A DNA stretch of 64,000 nt. Origin: Bacillus_BA fengqiuensis (GTDB lineage: Bacteria; Bacillota; Bacilli; Bacillales; Bacillaceae_H). The stretch lies in assembly GCA_030813035.1 (NCBI GenBank), contig JAUSTV010000010.1, one strand, 5' to 3'. Every line of letters begins with the position of its first letter. Position 1 is the stretch's first letter. Below are positions 26,816 to 35,273 of this stretch, one piece after another. The notes under the pieces were generated by a model. It was not told where the DNA came from, made no database searches, and saw only the letters and a list, made by a program, of their open reading frames with translations. The position numbers and the translations under genes were made by a program.

Positions 26816-27220
26816 TTATCCTCCAATATAAGACATTTCAATTTTCTCACGATTTTTCATCGTCTCTTCTGTACGTTCGTCCGAATAACAATCCTTCCTC
26901 TTATTCCACACTTCTGTGACCGCCCATGCTATCTCTTCGTCTGATGCTGCTGATCTGACCAAATCTCTCAAATCAAAGCCTTTTGCGGCAAATAAGCATG
27001 TATACAGCTTTCCTTCTGCTGAAAGGCGGACAAAGATTCTTGCCAGCCGCTCGATTTCTTCAAATGTAAGAAGATGTTCCGTTGGCATAAATGTATAGTC
27101 TTGATCGAAAATGTCAGCAGGCCTGCAATACGTACACTGGAAATTACAACGATCTGTCACAGAAATACGCAAATCACGCAATGGACGCTTCTATTGGTCA
27201 TGTATGGGTAAATGTTTCAT
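26816..27220 (-). pseudogene. moaA: moaA with an internal deletion and a premature stop
   Basis: The N-terminus is that of MoaA, the radical-SAM GTP 3',8-cyclase of molybdenum cofactor synthesis: LRDLRISVTDRCNFQCTYC has the CxxxCxxC cluster motif. Soon after, LARIFV jumps directly to the C-terminal MoaA segment RLSAEGKLYTCLFA and ends with the family's usual ...EKIEMSYIGG. About 200 codons of the barrel are missing, in frame. In addition the natural ATG at 27220, preceded by GGAGAG, is followed by a TAG at codon 10. The product could not be active. Another moaA must exist elsewhere if the hydroxylase here works. Confidence 0.85.
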
Positions 27221-27322
27221 GATGTTCTCTCCAATCTAACATTATTCAATCATTACTATTTTAATGGTGATACATGAATGTATTAAAAAACCTAGAGGGT
27301 GTTATATTTATGCTTTCACATT

Positions 27323-28573
27323 CTATGCAAACATTTTAGAATCTTCTTTTTTTACATTTTGGTGATTACGGCTTACTTTGAAATCATCTTTTTCAATGAT
27401 GAGAGAAACCGCAATGCCACCCAATATAGCCCAGAATGGGGAACTTACATCATAAAAATTGACTCCTGACATCGCAATGATTAAGGCAAAAAATGAGCCA
27501 ACTTGGAATTGCGGCTTAGAAAATGCTTCTTGCAATGAACTTAAAAGGACTCCAATCATCGCCAGCCCTGCAATAGTACCGATCAATACTTTCGGCATGG
27601 CAACTACAAATGGCAAAACTACACCCGCAAATAATCCAAAAGCAGAAAATAACACACCGCACACAACAACTGATGCATATCTCCCTTGTTTTTGACCAGC
27701 TTCTTTTGATGAACAAATTGCTGTCATCGATCCTGCGATATTGGCGTTATGCCCTCCAAAAAACGACGTAACCATCCCACCGATGCCGCTGACAATGGTC
27801 ATCTTATTGACTGGCGGCTTATAGCCTTGTGCCATCAAAACACCTATAGCTTGAGCGTTTTCAGCACCAATTACTAAAAGGGCAAGCGGAATGCCTATTG
27901 AAATAATCGCATCAATATTGAACGATGGTGTCACAAGCTGAGGTACGATAAAGCCCGGTTCCATATTTTTCACCTGGAATTGCCCCATCGCTGCCGCTAA
28001 AATAACAGCAGCCGCCAATGACATTAAAATGGGGGGGAACTTTTTCATAAAGCGTGATGAAAAAAGATAAACGAGGATTGCTGAACCTGCAATGACCGGT
28101 GCTTGTTCGACTGATGCAATCATTTCTGTCCCGAAGCGTATCATCGCTCCGACAACCATTGCCATAACGATTGGAAGCGGTATCCAGTTCATCACTTTAC
28201 CGATGATTCCTGTAATCCCTAAGATAAAGACGATTATGCCTGCCGTTAAATAAGCACCGGCTGCCTCGCTTAAAGAAAAATTGGACAATGAACCGGCTAC
28301 TAATACAGCACCAGGAATAGAATAAGCACCGGCAATCGGTATCCTATGTTTCAGGGAAATCATTAATCCTAAAATCCCTCCGAAGAAATAAACGGCAAAT
28401 AACCAAGAAATCGTCTGAGCTTGAGTTAATCCTCCATTTGTTGCTCCGTTTATAATGATCAATGCCGGACCTGTACAACCAAAAATTGCTGCCAGAGCTC
28501 CGGCACCGATTGTATTTACATTTAAATAATTTGAAAACTCTTTTATTTTTTTCGAAATCTTATTTTGTCGCAT
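27323..28573 (-). CDS. BenE-type benzoate/purine-like transporter, copy 1
   Basis: A 416-residue membrane protein with about 12 hydrophobic segments, of the BenE benzoate:H+ symporter family. Recognisable are the N-terminal FGCTGPALIIINGA, the mid-protein FGGHNANIAGSM and GRYASVVVCGVLFSAFG. It likely imports an aromatic carboxylate. The start at 28573 follows GAGGGGGAAAG. It lies downstream of a second, clearly diverged BenE gene in the same direction. The benE remnant at 10.9-11.2 kb belongs to the same family. Confidence 0.85.
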   Translation of the reverse strand: MRQNKISKKIKEFSNYLNVNTIGAGALAAIFGCTGPALIIINGATNGGLTQAQTISWLFAVYFFGGILGLMISLKHRIPIAGAYSIPGAVLVAGSLSNFSLSEAAGAYLTAGIIVFILGITGIIGKVMNWIPLPIVMAMVVGAMIRFGTEMIASVEQAPVIAGSAILVYLFSSRFMKKFPPILMSLAAAVILAAAMGQFQVKNMEPGFIVPQLVTPSFNIDAIISIGIPLALLVIGAENAQAIGVLMAQGYKPPVNKMTIVSGIGGMVTSFFGGHNANIAGSMTAICSSKEAGQKQGRYASVVVCGVLFSAFGLFAGVVLPFVVAMPKVLIGTIAGLAMIGVLLSSLQEAFSKPQFQVGSFFALIIAMSGVNFYDVSSPFWAILGGIAVSLIIEKDDFKVSRNHQNVKKEDSKMFA

Positions 28574-28698
28574 CTCTTTCCCCCTCTTCTCATACATGTG
28601 TCTCATTTACAATCCTAGAACCATTCAGGAAGGATTAATGATGGATGAGGCCGTCTCTGAAGAAGGTGTCCATTGTTACGCTGCAAAGAAAATGTAGT

Positions 28699-29964
28699 CT
28701 ATGCACTAATTGTCTTTTTATTTTCTGTATATTCTTTCCCGTCTTTTTTCTTATAGTCCTCACGGTCAAGCAATAAGGAAACAATAAATCCTGCCAATAG
28801 AGCCCAGAAAGCGGAACCAACTGAAAATACGGTTACATTAGAAATAGCTATAAGAAACGCGACCATCGCTCCATTTTTAAATTTCCCGTTGAAAGCTCCC
28901 GCGAATGTGCTAATAAATACGGCAAATATCGCAAGACCGCCCAGAACGGAAAGCAATTGACCCGGAACAACCGTTGAGATGGCAATAACAATTCCGGCTA
29001 CTAAACCAAAGCAAATCCAGATCATTCCGTCAAAAACAGCGGCTACATATCGTAAATTTTTATCTTCACCTGCTGCATCACTAGAAACCATCGCTGTACT
29101 TGGGCCCGCTATAACAGTAGGATGTCCTCCAAATAGTGAGTTAACAATTGTACCAATACCTGGAAGAGTAAACATGGCATTGATAGGAGGTTTATATCCC
29201 GTAGCAAAAAGCACCCCGACAGCCTGCATATTCTGAACCCCAACAATAAGAATGATTAAGGGTAAAGAAAGTTCTAAAGTAGCTTGAATACTAAAATGGG
29301 GTACTACAAATATAGGTTGAGCAATGGAAGGTTGTATCGATCCCCAGTTCGTCTGACCAAGTGCCGTAGCGACTAACCCTCCCACTATCATTGCTCCTAA
29401 AATAGGCGGGAATTTTTTCGAAAACTTTTTCATCGCCATCAAAAAGAAAAATGTTGCAAAGGCACTCCCTGCAACGGCCGGTGCCTCTACCACAGCCTGA
29501 ATGGCTTTGATGCCAAAAGAGAGAAGGACTCCAGCAATCATACCTAACATGACAGGAAGAGGAATATGTTCTATAACTTTCTTAATTAATCCTGATAGTC
29601 CAAGAAGTGTAACCACTAGTCCAGCAACAATACATGCTCCAACGGTTTCATTAATAGACATGTGCTTTAAGGCACTGCCTATTAAAATAGCACCAGGTAT
29701 ACTATAAGCAACCACAATTGGTAGACGATAGCGCAATGACATGACAAGTGTAAAAAAACCTCCTGCTGCATAAATAATAAACAACCAGGAAACAGCCTGC
29801 TCAAGCGAAAGATTTCCCTCTTTAGCCGAATTCATTACAATTAGACCTGGCCCCATAATGCTAAACATTGCAGCTACAAATCCAGTTCCAAGAGCAGCGG
29901 GAGTTAAATTACCGAAAAAATCTTTTATATTTTTCCTAACATCCGTACCTTTTTCAATACTCAT
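28699..29964 (-). CDS. BenE-type benzoate/purine-like transporter, copy 2
   Basis: A 421-residue BenE-family permease with about 12 membrane segments. It carries SIMGPGLIVMNSA near the N-terminus and LFGGHPTVIAGPSTAMVSS in the middle. The residues around the FGGHxxxIAG motif differ from copy 1 (HPTV against HNAN), which may mean a different substrate. The ATG follows AAAGGAGG. The 126 bases between it and copy 1 hold no clear promoter. Two permeases in a row suggest uptake of two related aromatic acids (inference). Confidence 0.85.
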   Translation of the reverse strand: MSIEKGTDVRKNIKDFFGNLTPAALGTGFVAAMFSIMGPGLIVMNSAKEGNLSLEQAVSWLFIIYAAGGFFTLVMSLRYRLPIVVAYSIPGAILIGSALKHMSINETVGACIVAGLVVTLLGLSGLIKKVIEHIPLPVMLGMIAGVLLSFGIKAIQAVVEAPAVAGSAFATFFFLMAMKKFSKKFPPILGAMIVGGLVATALGQTNWGSIQPSIAQPIFVVPHFSIQATLELSLPLIILIVGVQNMQAVGVLFATGYKPPINAMFTLPGIGTIVNSLFGGHPTVIAGPSTAMVSSDAAGEDKNLRYVAAVFDGMIWICFGLVAGIVIAISTVVPGQLLSVLGGLAIFAVFISTFAGAFNGKFKNGAMVAFLIAISNVTVFSVGSAFWALLAGFIVSLLLDREDYKKKDGKEYTENKKTISA

Positions 29965-30253
29965 TTAGGAAACCTCCTTTTTCATCTCTAAACATAAAAA
30001 TGCAGAAATGCCCGATTCCAGCACGCAAACTCCTGTTGGATTTGATCATGATGTTTTGTAGGATGCAAGAGCATTTTTCATTTTCGAGCCTTCCAAAAGG
30101 GCTCGCTTATTAAGTCTTTCAGGTAATGTTCATTCGTCCGATATTGTGATTGATTTCCCGCCACAGATATAGATAGTTCTCTGTAAAGTTAAGATGCAGA
30201 AAGCGGCCACCTCATCATGTATACGCTTCCATTTTTTTCATAATTTAATAAAA

Positions 30254-30293
30254 GAAACTTCCATCAGTGGGGGTCTTACCGACCGTTAATACG
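30254..30293 (+). repeat. Compact IS605-end-like repeat, copy 1
   Basis: Begins GAAACTTCCATCAGTGGGGG and continues with a diverged TCTTACTGCCCGTTAATGCG-type half. The same unit occurs at 33714-33756 and 56800-56846, and its two halves are found 160 bases apart around the tnpB remnant at 45.1-45.3 kb. It lies in the 436-base gap 29965-30400; the remainder of that gap has no supported gene. Confidence 0.65.
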
Positions 30294-30309
30294 AAGTAAA
30301 TAACACTAG

Positions 30310-30348
30310 AAAGATATTCACCGGCAGCCTCTACCAGTGAATATCTTT
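30310..30348 (-). terminator. Terminator after enoyl-CoA hydratase copy 2
   Basis: A 12-bp stem (AAAGATATTCAC with its complement) encloses a 15-base loop, 52 bases past the hydratase stop codon. T-rich sequence follows on both strands. It would end the coxG-ligase-hydratase transcript before the BenE genes. Confidence 0.6.
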
Positions 30349-30400
30349 TTATCACGCATTCACTGGAAGTAAAACCTCCATTGAACGAAGCTTTATTTTA

Positions 30401-31192
30401 TTATTTTCCTTTAAAAACAGGTTTTCTTTTCTCAACGAACGCATCGACGCCTTCTTTAAAGTCTTCTGTCGTACGCAAAAGGCCGTATGCTTTTCCTTCC
30501 AGCTTCACTCCAACGCTCAACGGACTCTCTTCAGACGCGTTTAATACTTCTTTGGCAACACGTTGGGCCACTGGGGAGAATTGAACAAGTTCCTCGGCGA
30601 GGGCATCCACCGTCTGTGCCAATTCCGCTTTGGACACTACTTTCGTTAAAAGGCCCCATTGGTACGCTTCATCCGCAGGGATTTTTCTTGCACGCATGAT
30701 CATATCTTTCGCTCTTGTTAAGCCGACAATCTTGGCGATTCGCTGTGTACCGCCGCTCCCCGGAATCATTCCCAGATTCATTTCTGGAAGGGCAAGTAGT
30801 GTATCTTCGGCCGCGATTCGGAAGTCACACGCCATCGCAAGCTCTAGGCCTACACCAAACGTATACCCTTGCAGCTGTGCGATGACCGGTTTTGGGGAAT
30901 GCTCAGGAGCTGCCACGTTCACTGCAAGATGGGAAAGCTTTTCTTGATGTGTCGCCATAAATTCCGGAATGCTTCCCCCTGCGCTGAAACACACATCGCC
31001 TTCCCCTTTCAGGATGATGACACGCACTTCATCGTCTTGATTCAAGGCGTCAAAAATCCCCGGCAGCTGATCTCTTCCAAGCATACTGATATAATTCATT
31101 TTCTCCGGACGGTCAAACACGATCGTTGCCGTTTGTTTTTCTACGTTTTTTTCCACTCGAATATGGTCATAGGTTTGTGTGGTTACAGTCAT
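30401..31192 (-). CDS. Enoyl-CoA hydratase/isomerase, copy 2
   Basis: A 263-residue crotonase-family hydratase, identical to the copy at 19339-20130 except for one residue (Lys for Glu, fourth from the end... in the C-terminal FKGK). Both catalytic glutamates are kept. It follows the acyl-CoA ligase by 31 bases, and here the order ligase-hydratase makes biochemical sense: the acid is activated to a CoA ester and the enoyl-CoA is then hydrated. The ribosome binding site AAAAGGGG is shared with copy 1. Confidence 0.92.
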   Translation of the reverse strand: MTVTTQTYDHIRVEKNVEKQTATIVFDRPEKMNYISMLGRDQLPGIFDALNQDDEVRVIILKGEGDVCFSAGGSIPEFMATHQEKLSHLAVNVAAPEHSPKPVIAQLQGYTFGVGLELAMACDFRIAAEDTLLALPEMNLGMIPGSGGTQRIAKIVGLTRAKDMIMRARKIPADEAYQWGLLTKVVSKAELAQTVDALAEELVQFSPVAQRVAKEVLNASEESPLSVGVKLEGKAYGLLRTTEDFKEGVDAFVEKRKPVFKGK

Positions 31193-31223
31193 TTTTTATT
31201 CCCCTTTTCTATTTTAAGATTTT

Positions 31224-32786
31224 TTATTGGTTAACAGGTTCACTTTGATTGTGCAGCGCCTCAAAATCACCTTCACGTAATTTTCGACGCAGGATTTTTC
31301 CAACAGGACTTTTTGGAATTTCTTTTACAAACGTATATTTGCGAGGTCTTTTAAAGTTCGACATATTAGGATAATTTTTACAAAATTCATCTAGTTCTTG
31401 TGCTGTAACTGCTTCGCCTTTAGAGACAATATAGGCGGAGACGATTTGTCCCCAGCGGTCGTCCTGCTCACCAATAACCGTAGCTTCCAGCACTTTTGGA
31501 TGTTGAGTCAAACAATCTTCAACTTCTAATGGATGAATGTTTTCTCCCCCGGAGATAATCATATCGTCAACACGGCCAACAACGAATAAATCGCCGTCTT
31601 CATCAATCAGACCGATGTCCCCTGTAAAATACCAACCATCACGAATGGCTTTACTAGTAGCGTCAGGACGATTCCAATACCCCTTGAATGCTTCGATAGA
31701 ATCTAGATTTGCAATAATTTCACCAACTTCTTCTTTACCAACAATATCATCAGCAGTAGAGTTACCGTCTGGATCTGCTTTTACAACACGGATATTTTGG
31801 TGAAGGCCAGGTTTCCCAGCACTGCCTGGCTTTTTGGAAACATCAGGACAAATCGTAAACGTATATACTTCTGTACTGCCGTAGTGATTAACAAACACTT
31901 TCGGTTTAAGTAACTCCACGCATTGATTTACTAATGCGGTTGTCATCGCTGCACCGGCATATCCAATCTTTTCAAGACTAGAAAGGTCATAGTTGTGGAA
32001 ATCAGGATGTGTGAGCATATCATGATAAAGCGTAGGTATTAAATAAAGTGAAGAAATTTTTTCTCTGTGTACAATTTCAAGAGCATCACCAGAATCAAAG
32101 TCTGGCAGAAGAGCAAATTTTCCATTTAAAAATGCCATTGAAAGCATCGAACGAACACCCATTGTATGATAAAGCGGCATGACTCCTAATGTACTTTCCC
32201 ACAACTGATACTGGTTTTGGACGATATGTGCCATTGCTGACGCATATTCATTCCGATGAGTTCTTGGTACACCTTTTGGACGTCCTGTTGTTCCTGATGT
32301 GTAGAGCATGATTGAAATATCATTTTCATCGAGACTCGGCTTTTCATAGCTTCCTGGGCTTCTGTCTACCAGTTCCGGATAGGAAATATCAACGCCGTCG
32401 TTATCTTCAACACCAATCAATATGGGCTTTTCAGTAAAATTCGCCCCTAATACTGCACGTTGACTTGCTAATTCATAGACGACCGCCTTCGCTTCAGCGT
32501 CGTTTACACAATACTCAACCTCTTTGGTAGATAAGCGATGATTTAGCGGAGTATAAATTGCACCGAGCTTTTGTAATGCCCAATAAACCATAACATTTTC
32601 AATTCGGTTTTTTAAGATAACTGCAACTCGCTCCTGTTTTTGAATGCCTAGGCGCTGCAAAGAAGCGGCTACTTTTTCTACTTCTTTTTGTAATTGGACA
32701 TATGTATAAGATTTTTGGTCCTGGACTAGAGCGATATGGTTGGGATAACGCTCAACTGCAAAATCCAACAATGTATCCAAATTCAT
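31224..32786 (-). CDS. AMP-forming acyl/aryl-CoA ligase
   Basis: A 520-residue member of the acyl-CoA synthetase superfamily. The P-loop-like motif is LYTSGTTGRPKGVPRTH, the adenine-binding motif YGSTEVYT, the hinge region FTGDIGLIDEDGD followed by GRVDDMIISGGENIHP, and the C-terminal catalytic lysine in KSPVGKILRRKL. It makes a CoA thioester from a carboxylic acid, ATP and CoA in two half-reactions. The acid is probably aromatic or branched given the BenE permeases nearby, but the binding pocket cannot be judged by eye. It lies between coxG-like and hydratase genes. Confidence 0.92.
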   Translation of the reverse strand: MNLDTLLDFAVERYPNHIALVQDQKSYTYVQLQKEVEKVAASLQRLGIQKQERVAVILKNRIENVMVYWALQKLGAIYTPLNHRLSTKEVEYCVNDAEAKAVVYELASQRAVLGANFTEKPILIGVEDNDGVDISYPELVDRSPGSYEKPSLDENDISIMLYTSGTTGRPKGVPRTHRNEYASAMAHIVQNQYQLWESTLGVMPLYHTMGVRSMLSMAFLNGKFALLPDFDSGDALEIVHREKISSLYLIPTLYHDMLTHPDFHNYDLSSLEKIGYAGAAMTTALVNQCVELLKPKVFVNHYGSTEVYTFTICPDVSKKPGSAGKPGLHQNIRVVKADPDGNSTADDIVGKEEVGEIIANLDSIEAFKGYWNRPDATSKAIRDGWYFTGDIGLIDEDGDLFVVGRVDDMIISGGENIHPLEVEDCLTQHPKVLEATVIGEQDDRWGQIVSAYIVSKGEAVTAQELDEFCKNYPNMSNFKRPRKYTFVKEIPKSPVGKILRRKLREGDFEALHNQSEPVNQ

Positions 32787-32829
32787 AAAAAATCTCTCCT
32801 TTCTCCCCTTGCATGATTGATGATGTTAA

Positions 32830-33288
32830 TTAACTGTGTGCTTCAACTTTTTTTAATTCTTTCCCAAATTTTTTAAAGAAGTCCTTGATGATTAACTTAG
32901 CTACACCCCCTAACATGCGTTGACCAACCATCGCAACCTTTCCTCCCACTTCCGCTTCATAGTTGTAATGAAGAACGGTTGTTGTTTCATCTACTGATTC
33001 AAGGTTAATATCTGCGACAGCCTCAATGCTTCCGGGACCGCCTTCACCTTTGACGATCATTCGATAAGATTTCGGTTTTTCGATATTTGCTAGTTCAATA
33101 GTTGAAGTGTAGTCACCCTTTACAGCTGCCACTCCCATGGAAATATCAGCTTCATACTTATTGTCTTCAACTAACTCTAATTTTTTGCAACCCATGATAC
33201 AACTCTTTAGTACTTCTGGATCTAATAACACCTCCCAAGACTGTTCAATACCTGCCGGCAACTCTAATTTCCCTTTACCTTCCATCAT
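32830..33288 (-). CDS. CoxG-like SRPBCC protein
   Basis: A 152-residue protein of the CoxG (carbon monoxide dehydrogenase subunit G) family with the helix-grip SRPBCC fold. The pattern PAGIEQSWEVLLDPEVLKSCI, ADISMGVAAVKGDYT and the C-terminal MVGQRMLGGVAKLIIKDFF are typical. Members help tether or mature molybdenum hydroxylases; the reaction, if any, is unknown. The hydroxylase genes are 9 kb away in the same direction. Either of two adjacent ATGs may be the start; GGGAGG precedes both. It is first in its operon, with a cre-like box about 50 bases upstream. Confidence 0.88.
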   Translation of the reverse strand: MMEGKGKLELPAGIEQSWEVLLDPEVLKSCIMGCKKLELVEDNKYEADISMGVAAVKGDYTSTIELANIEKPKSYRMIVKGEGGPGSIEAVADINLESVDETTTVLHYNYEAEVGGKVAMVGQRMLGGVAKLIIKDFFKKFGKELKKVEAHS

Positions 33289-33337
33289 CCATTCCTCCCA
33301 TTCTATGGTTTAAATACTCTTTCAACCCCAGTTTTAT

Positions 33338-33351
33338 AGAAAGCGGTTTCA
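33338..33351. promoter_or_regulatory. cre-like box upstream of the coxG-ligase operon
   Basis: AGAAAGCGGTTTCA fits the CcpA consensus TGNAANCGNNNNCA except the first base. Its position 50 bases before the coxG-like start suggests repression by CcpA. In the remainder, 33352-33713, I see AT-rich DNA with no supported gene. Confidence 0.45.
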
Positions 33352-33713
33352 AATACTAGTAAATAAAAAGCCTTTAGAGATTTTTTATAAACTAATGACG
33401 TAAGAGAGTACTTACCATTAAGATTAAGATGTAGCGTATTTAGGATCATTACATCATCCTTTGATAACAATCATAATCGATAAGCTTGCTTTCGGTGTTC
33501 AAAATCTTGCTTTCCTTCTTTCAAAATATTTTTTATTCTAAGCATGGTAGATTCACGTTCAGACTCCGTAATAAGAAGTGATTTCGAAAAGGTTATGTAT
33601 GAATTTCATTTTACTTCGGCAGACGCCCCTCCCGCTTTTGTTGAAAGTAGTTATGTCGTAAGTACTGGCACAGCGGTCTTTGAATGAGCACTACATCTCT
33701 TTTCTCATAACGT

Positions 33714-33756
33714 GAAACTTCCATCAGCGAGGATTCACTGCCCGCTAATGTAGAAT
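33714..33756 (+). repeat. Compact IS605-end-like repeat, copy 2 (diverged)
   Basis: GAAACTTCCATCAGCGAGGA followed by TTCACTGCCCGCTAATG: a diverged copy of the unit at 30254 and 56800. It directly adjoins the terminator of the truncated dehydrogenase gene. Confidence 0.55.
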
Positions 33757-33784
33757 AAAGTCCATCGGAAACGATGGACTTTAT
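33755..33784 (-). terminator. Terminator at the end of sugar cassette A
   Basis: A perfect 12-bp stem (ATAAAGTCCATC and complement) with a 6-base loop, followed by TTTATT-type sequence on the minus strand. It ends the ABC transporter transcript after the truncated dehydrogenase. Confidence 0.7.
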
Positions 33785-33800
33785 AATAGGTACCTATAAT

Positions 33801-33840
33801 ACAGGTTTTGGTACAATACCGTAAATACACCTAGCTCTAT
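33801..33840 (-). pseudogene. 5' scrap of the second sugar isomerase gene (cassette A)
   Basis: Reading on from the truncated dehydrogenase, the DNA matches the first codons of the intact isomerase at 45415-46386 (ELGVFTVLYQNL against KLGVFTVLYQNLP) and then stops. The start ATG has become ATA. It shows that cassette A once had the same gene order as cassette B. Confidence 0.75.
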
Positions 33841-34244
33841 GAATGGACCTTTTGCTCTACCTGGACTTTTACCCACTTTTGCTGCTCGTGGCTTTCTAAA
33901 ATCGCATCGGTAATGCACATCGATACATGTCCGTCTTCAAATGTCGCAAAGGCAGCTTGGTCATTTAATGGATCCTTGCCTGCTAAAATAATCTCTTTAT
34001 TAATGGCAAAGTGAAGATGGTTCGGAGTACAATTATGAACCACCTGGATTTCGCTGTCGCGCAGCATATCACGGTAATCGCCATAGGCTTTTGGAATTCC
34101 CAGTTCAGCTGCTTTTCTTTCCGCAGCCTCTTGACTAGTCTCTGCTAACCCAACTACTTCCACAAAGCCAAGTCTTCTGATAGCTTCAATATGAGTGGGA
34201 CCAATGAAACCGGTCCCAATTATCCCCACTTTTACTTTTTCCAC
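33837..34244 (-). pseudogene. Gfo/Idh/MocA dehydrogenase with internal deletion (cassette A)
   Basis: A 135-codon frame that starts with the first 88 or so residues of the intact dehydrogenase at 46383-47561 (GIIGTGFIGPTHIEAIRRLG) and ends with its last 45 (FATFEDGHVSMCITDAILES). About 257 codons between AGK and DPLND are missing without loss of frame; the join falls on a short CCT shared by both ends. The catalytic EKP motif and the whole substrate domain are gone, so no activity is expected. The start is GTG after GGAGGAGG, where the intact gene has ATG. It is the last gene of the ABC operon. Confidence 0.88.
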
Positions 34245-34274
34245 TTTTCTCCTCCTCCGTAACCTATGAGCCCT

Positions 34275-35273
34275 CTATTTTTTGATTGCCTTCTTTCCAA
34301 ACGCAACGGCTAAAATGATGATTAAGCCTTTGATAATCATTTGCTGGCTCACATCAAGACCCATGATGATTAATCCGTTGTTGATTGTTCCAATCATTAA
34401 GGATCCGATTACTGTTCCGATCACAGTTCCTACCCCGCCGAATAAGCTTGTCCCACCAAGGATGACAGCCGCAATAACTGACAGTTCGTCGCCCTCACCA
34501 AATGTAAACCTTCCTGCATGCATACGCCCTGCGTACAGAAGCCCTGCAAAACCAGCCATCAATCCAGAACCAAGGAACACCATTAATTTGATTTTTTGCG
34601 TTTTGACACCCGAAAATCTTGCCGCACTCTCATTTCCGCCCGTTGCTAATGTTTGTCTTCCAAATGAAGTTTTTCGCAATAGAATGTGAGCGACAACCGT
34701 TGCAATTAATGTCCAGATTAATAGAATTGGAATCGGTCCAATATCACCGGAACCAAATATAAAGTTAAATGTCGGGTCAATAATCGGTACTGGAGCGGTA
34801 TCGGTAATCCACATGGCAAATCCTTTTACCGCCCCCATTGTTCCAAGCGTAACAAGAAAGGATGGAATCGCTACTTTCGTGACAAGTAATCCATTGATAA
34901 GTCCGACTGCTAGTCCAGTCCCTAAACCAACAATCAGTCCACCAAACAATCCGAACCCTGCCTGTAGGGCCAAAGCTGCCGTTAAGGAAGATAACGCGGC
35001 AATCGAACCGACAGAAAGGTCAATTTCACCGGTACTAATAACAAACGTCATCGCCAATCCCATGAGGGAAATCATGGCGGTTTGTCGAATAATATTCAAT
35101 AAATTGTCCGTTGTGACAAAGCCCTGATCATGTAATGTAATCGAAAAATAGATGATAACGCCGATGAAAGCGAGATACACAATATAATTTCGCCAATCTA
35201 ATCCTTTGAACCGTTTTACCGTATCACTTCCAGTAACGACTGGACTATTTGGATTAATACCCTTGGATGGCAT
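34275..35273 (-). CDS. Sugar ABC transporter permease, RbsC-like
   Basis: A 332-residue membrane protein with about ten hydrophobic segments of the branched-chain/ribose permease family. The stretch MGLAMTFVISTGEIDLSVGSI and the later LGGTSLFGGVGTVIGT are family hallmarks. With the ATPase encoded upstream (20-base overlap) and the lipoprotein at 38.2-39.3 kb it forms a CUT2-type sugar importer. The ATG follows GAGGAGGAAC. In cassette B both ABC genes have been lost, so this is the only permease for that binding-protein family in the window. Confidence 0.92.
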   Translation of the reverse strand: MPSKGINPNSPVVTGSDTVKRFKGLDWRNYIVYLAFIGVIIYFSITLHDQGFVTTDNLLNIIRQTAMISLMGLAMTFVISTGEIDLSVGSIAALSSLTAALALQAGFGLFGGLIVGLGTGLAVGLINGLLVTKVAIPSFLVTLGTMGAVKGFAMWITDTAPVPIIDPTFNFIFGSGDIGPIPILLIWTLIATVVAHILLRKTSFGRQTLATGGNESAARFSGVKTQKIKLMVFLGSGLMAGFAGLLYAGRMHAGRFTFGEGDELSVIAAVILGGTSLFGGVGTVIGTVIGSLMIGTINNGLIIMGLDVSQQMIIKGLIIILAVAFGKKAIKK

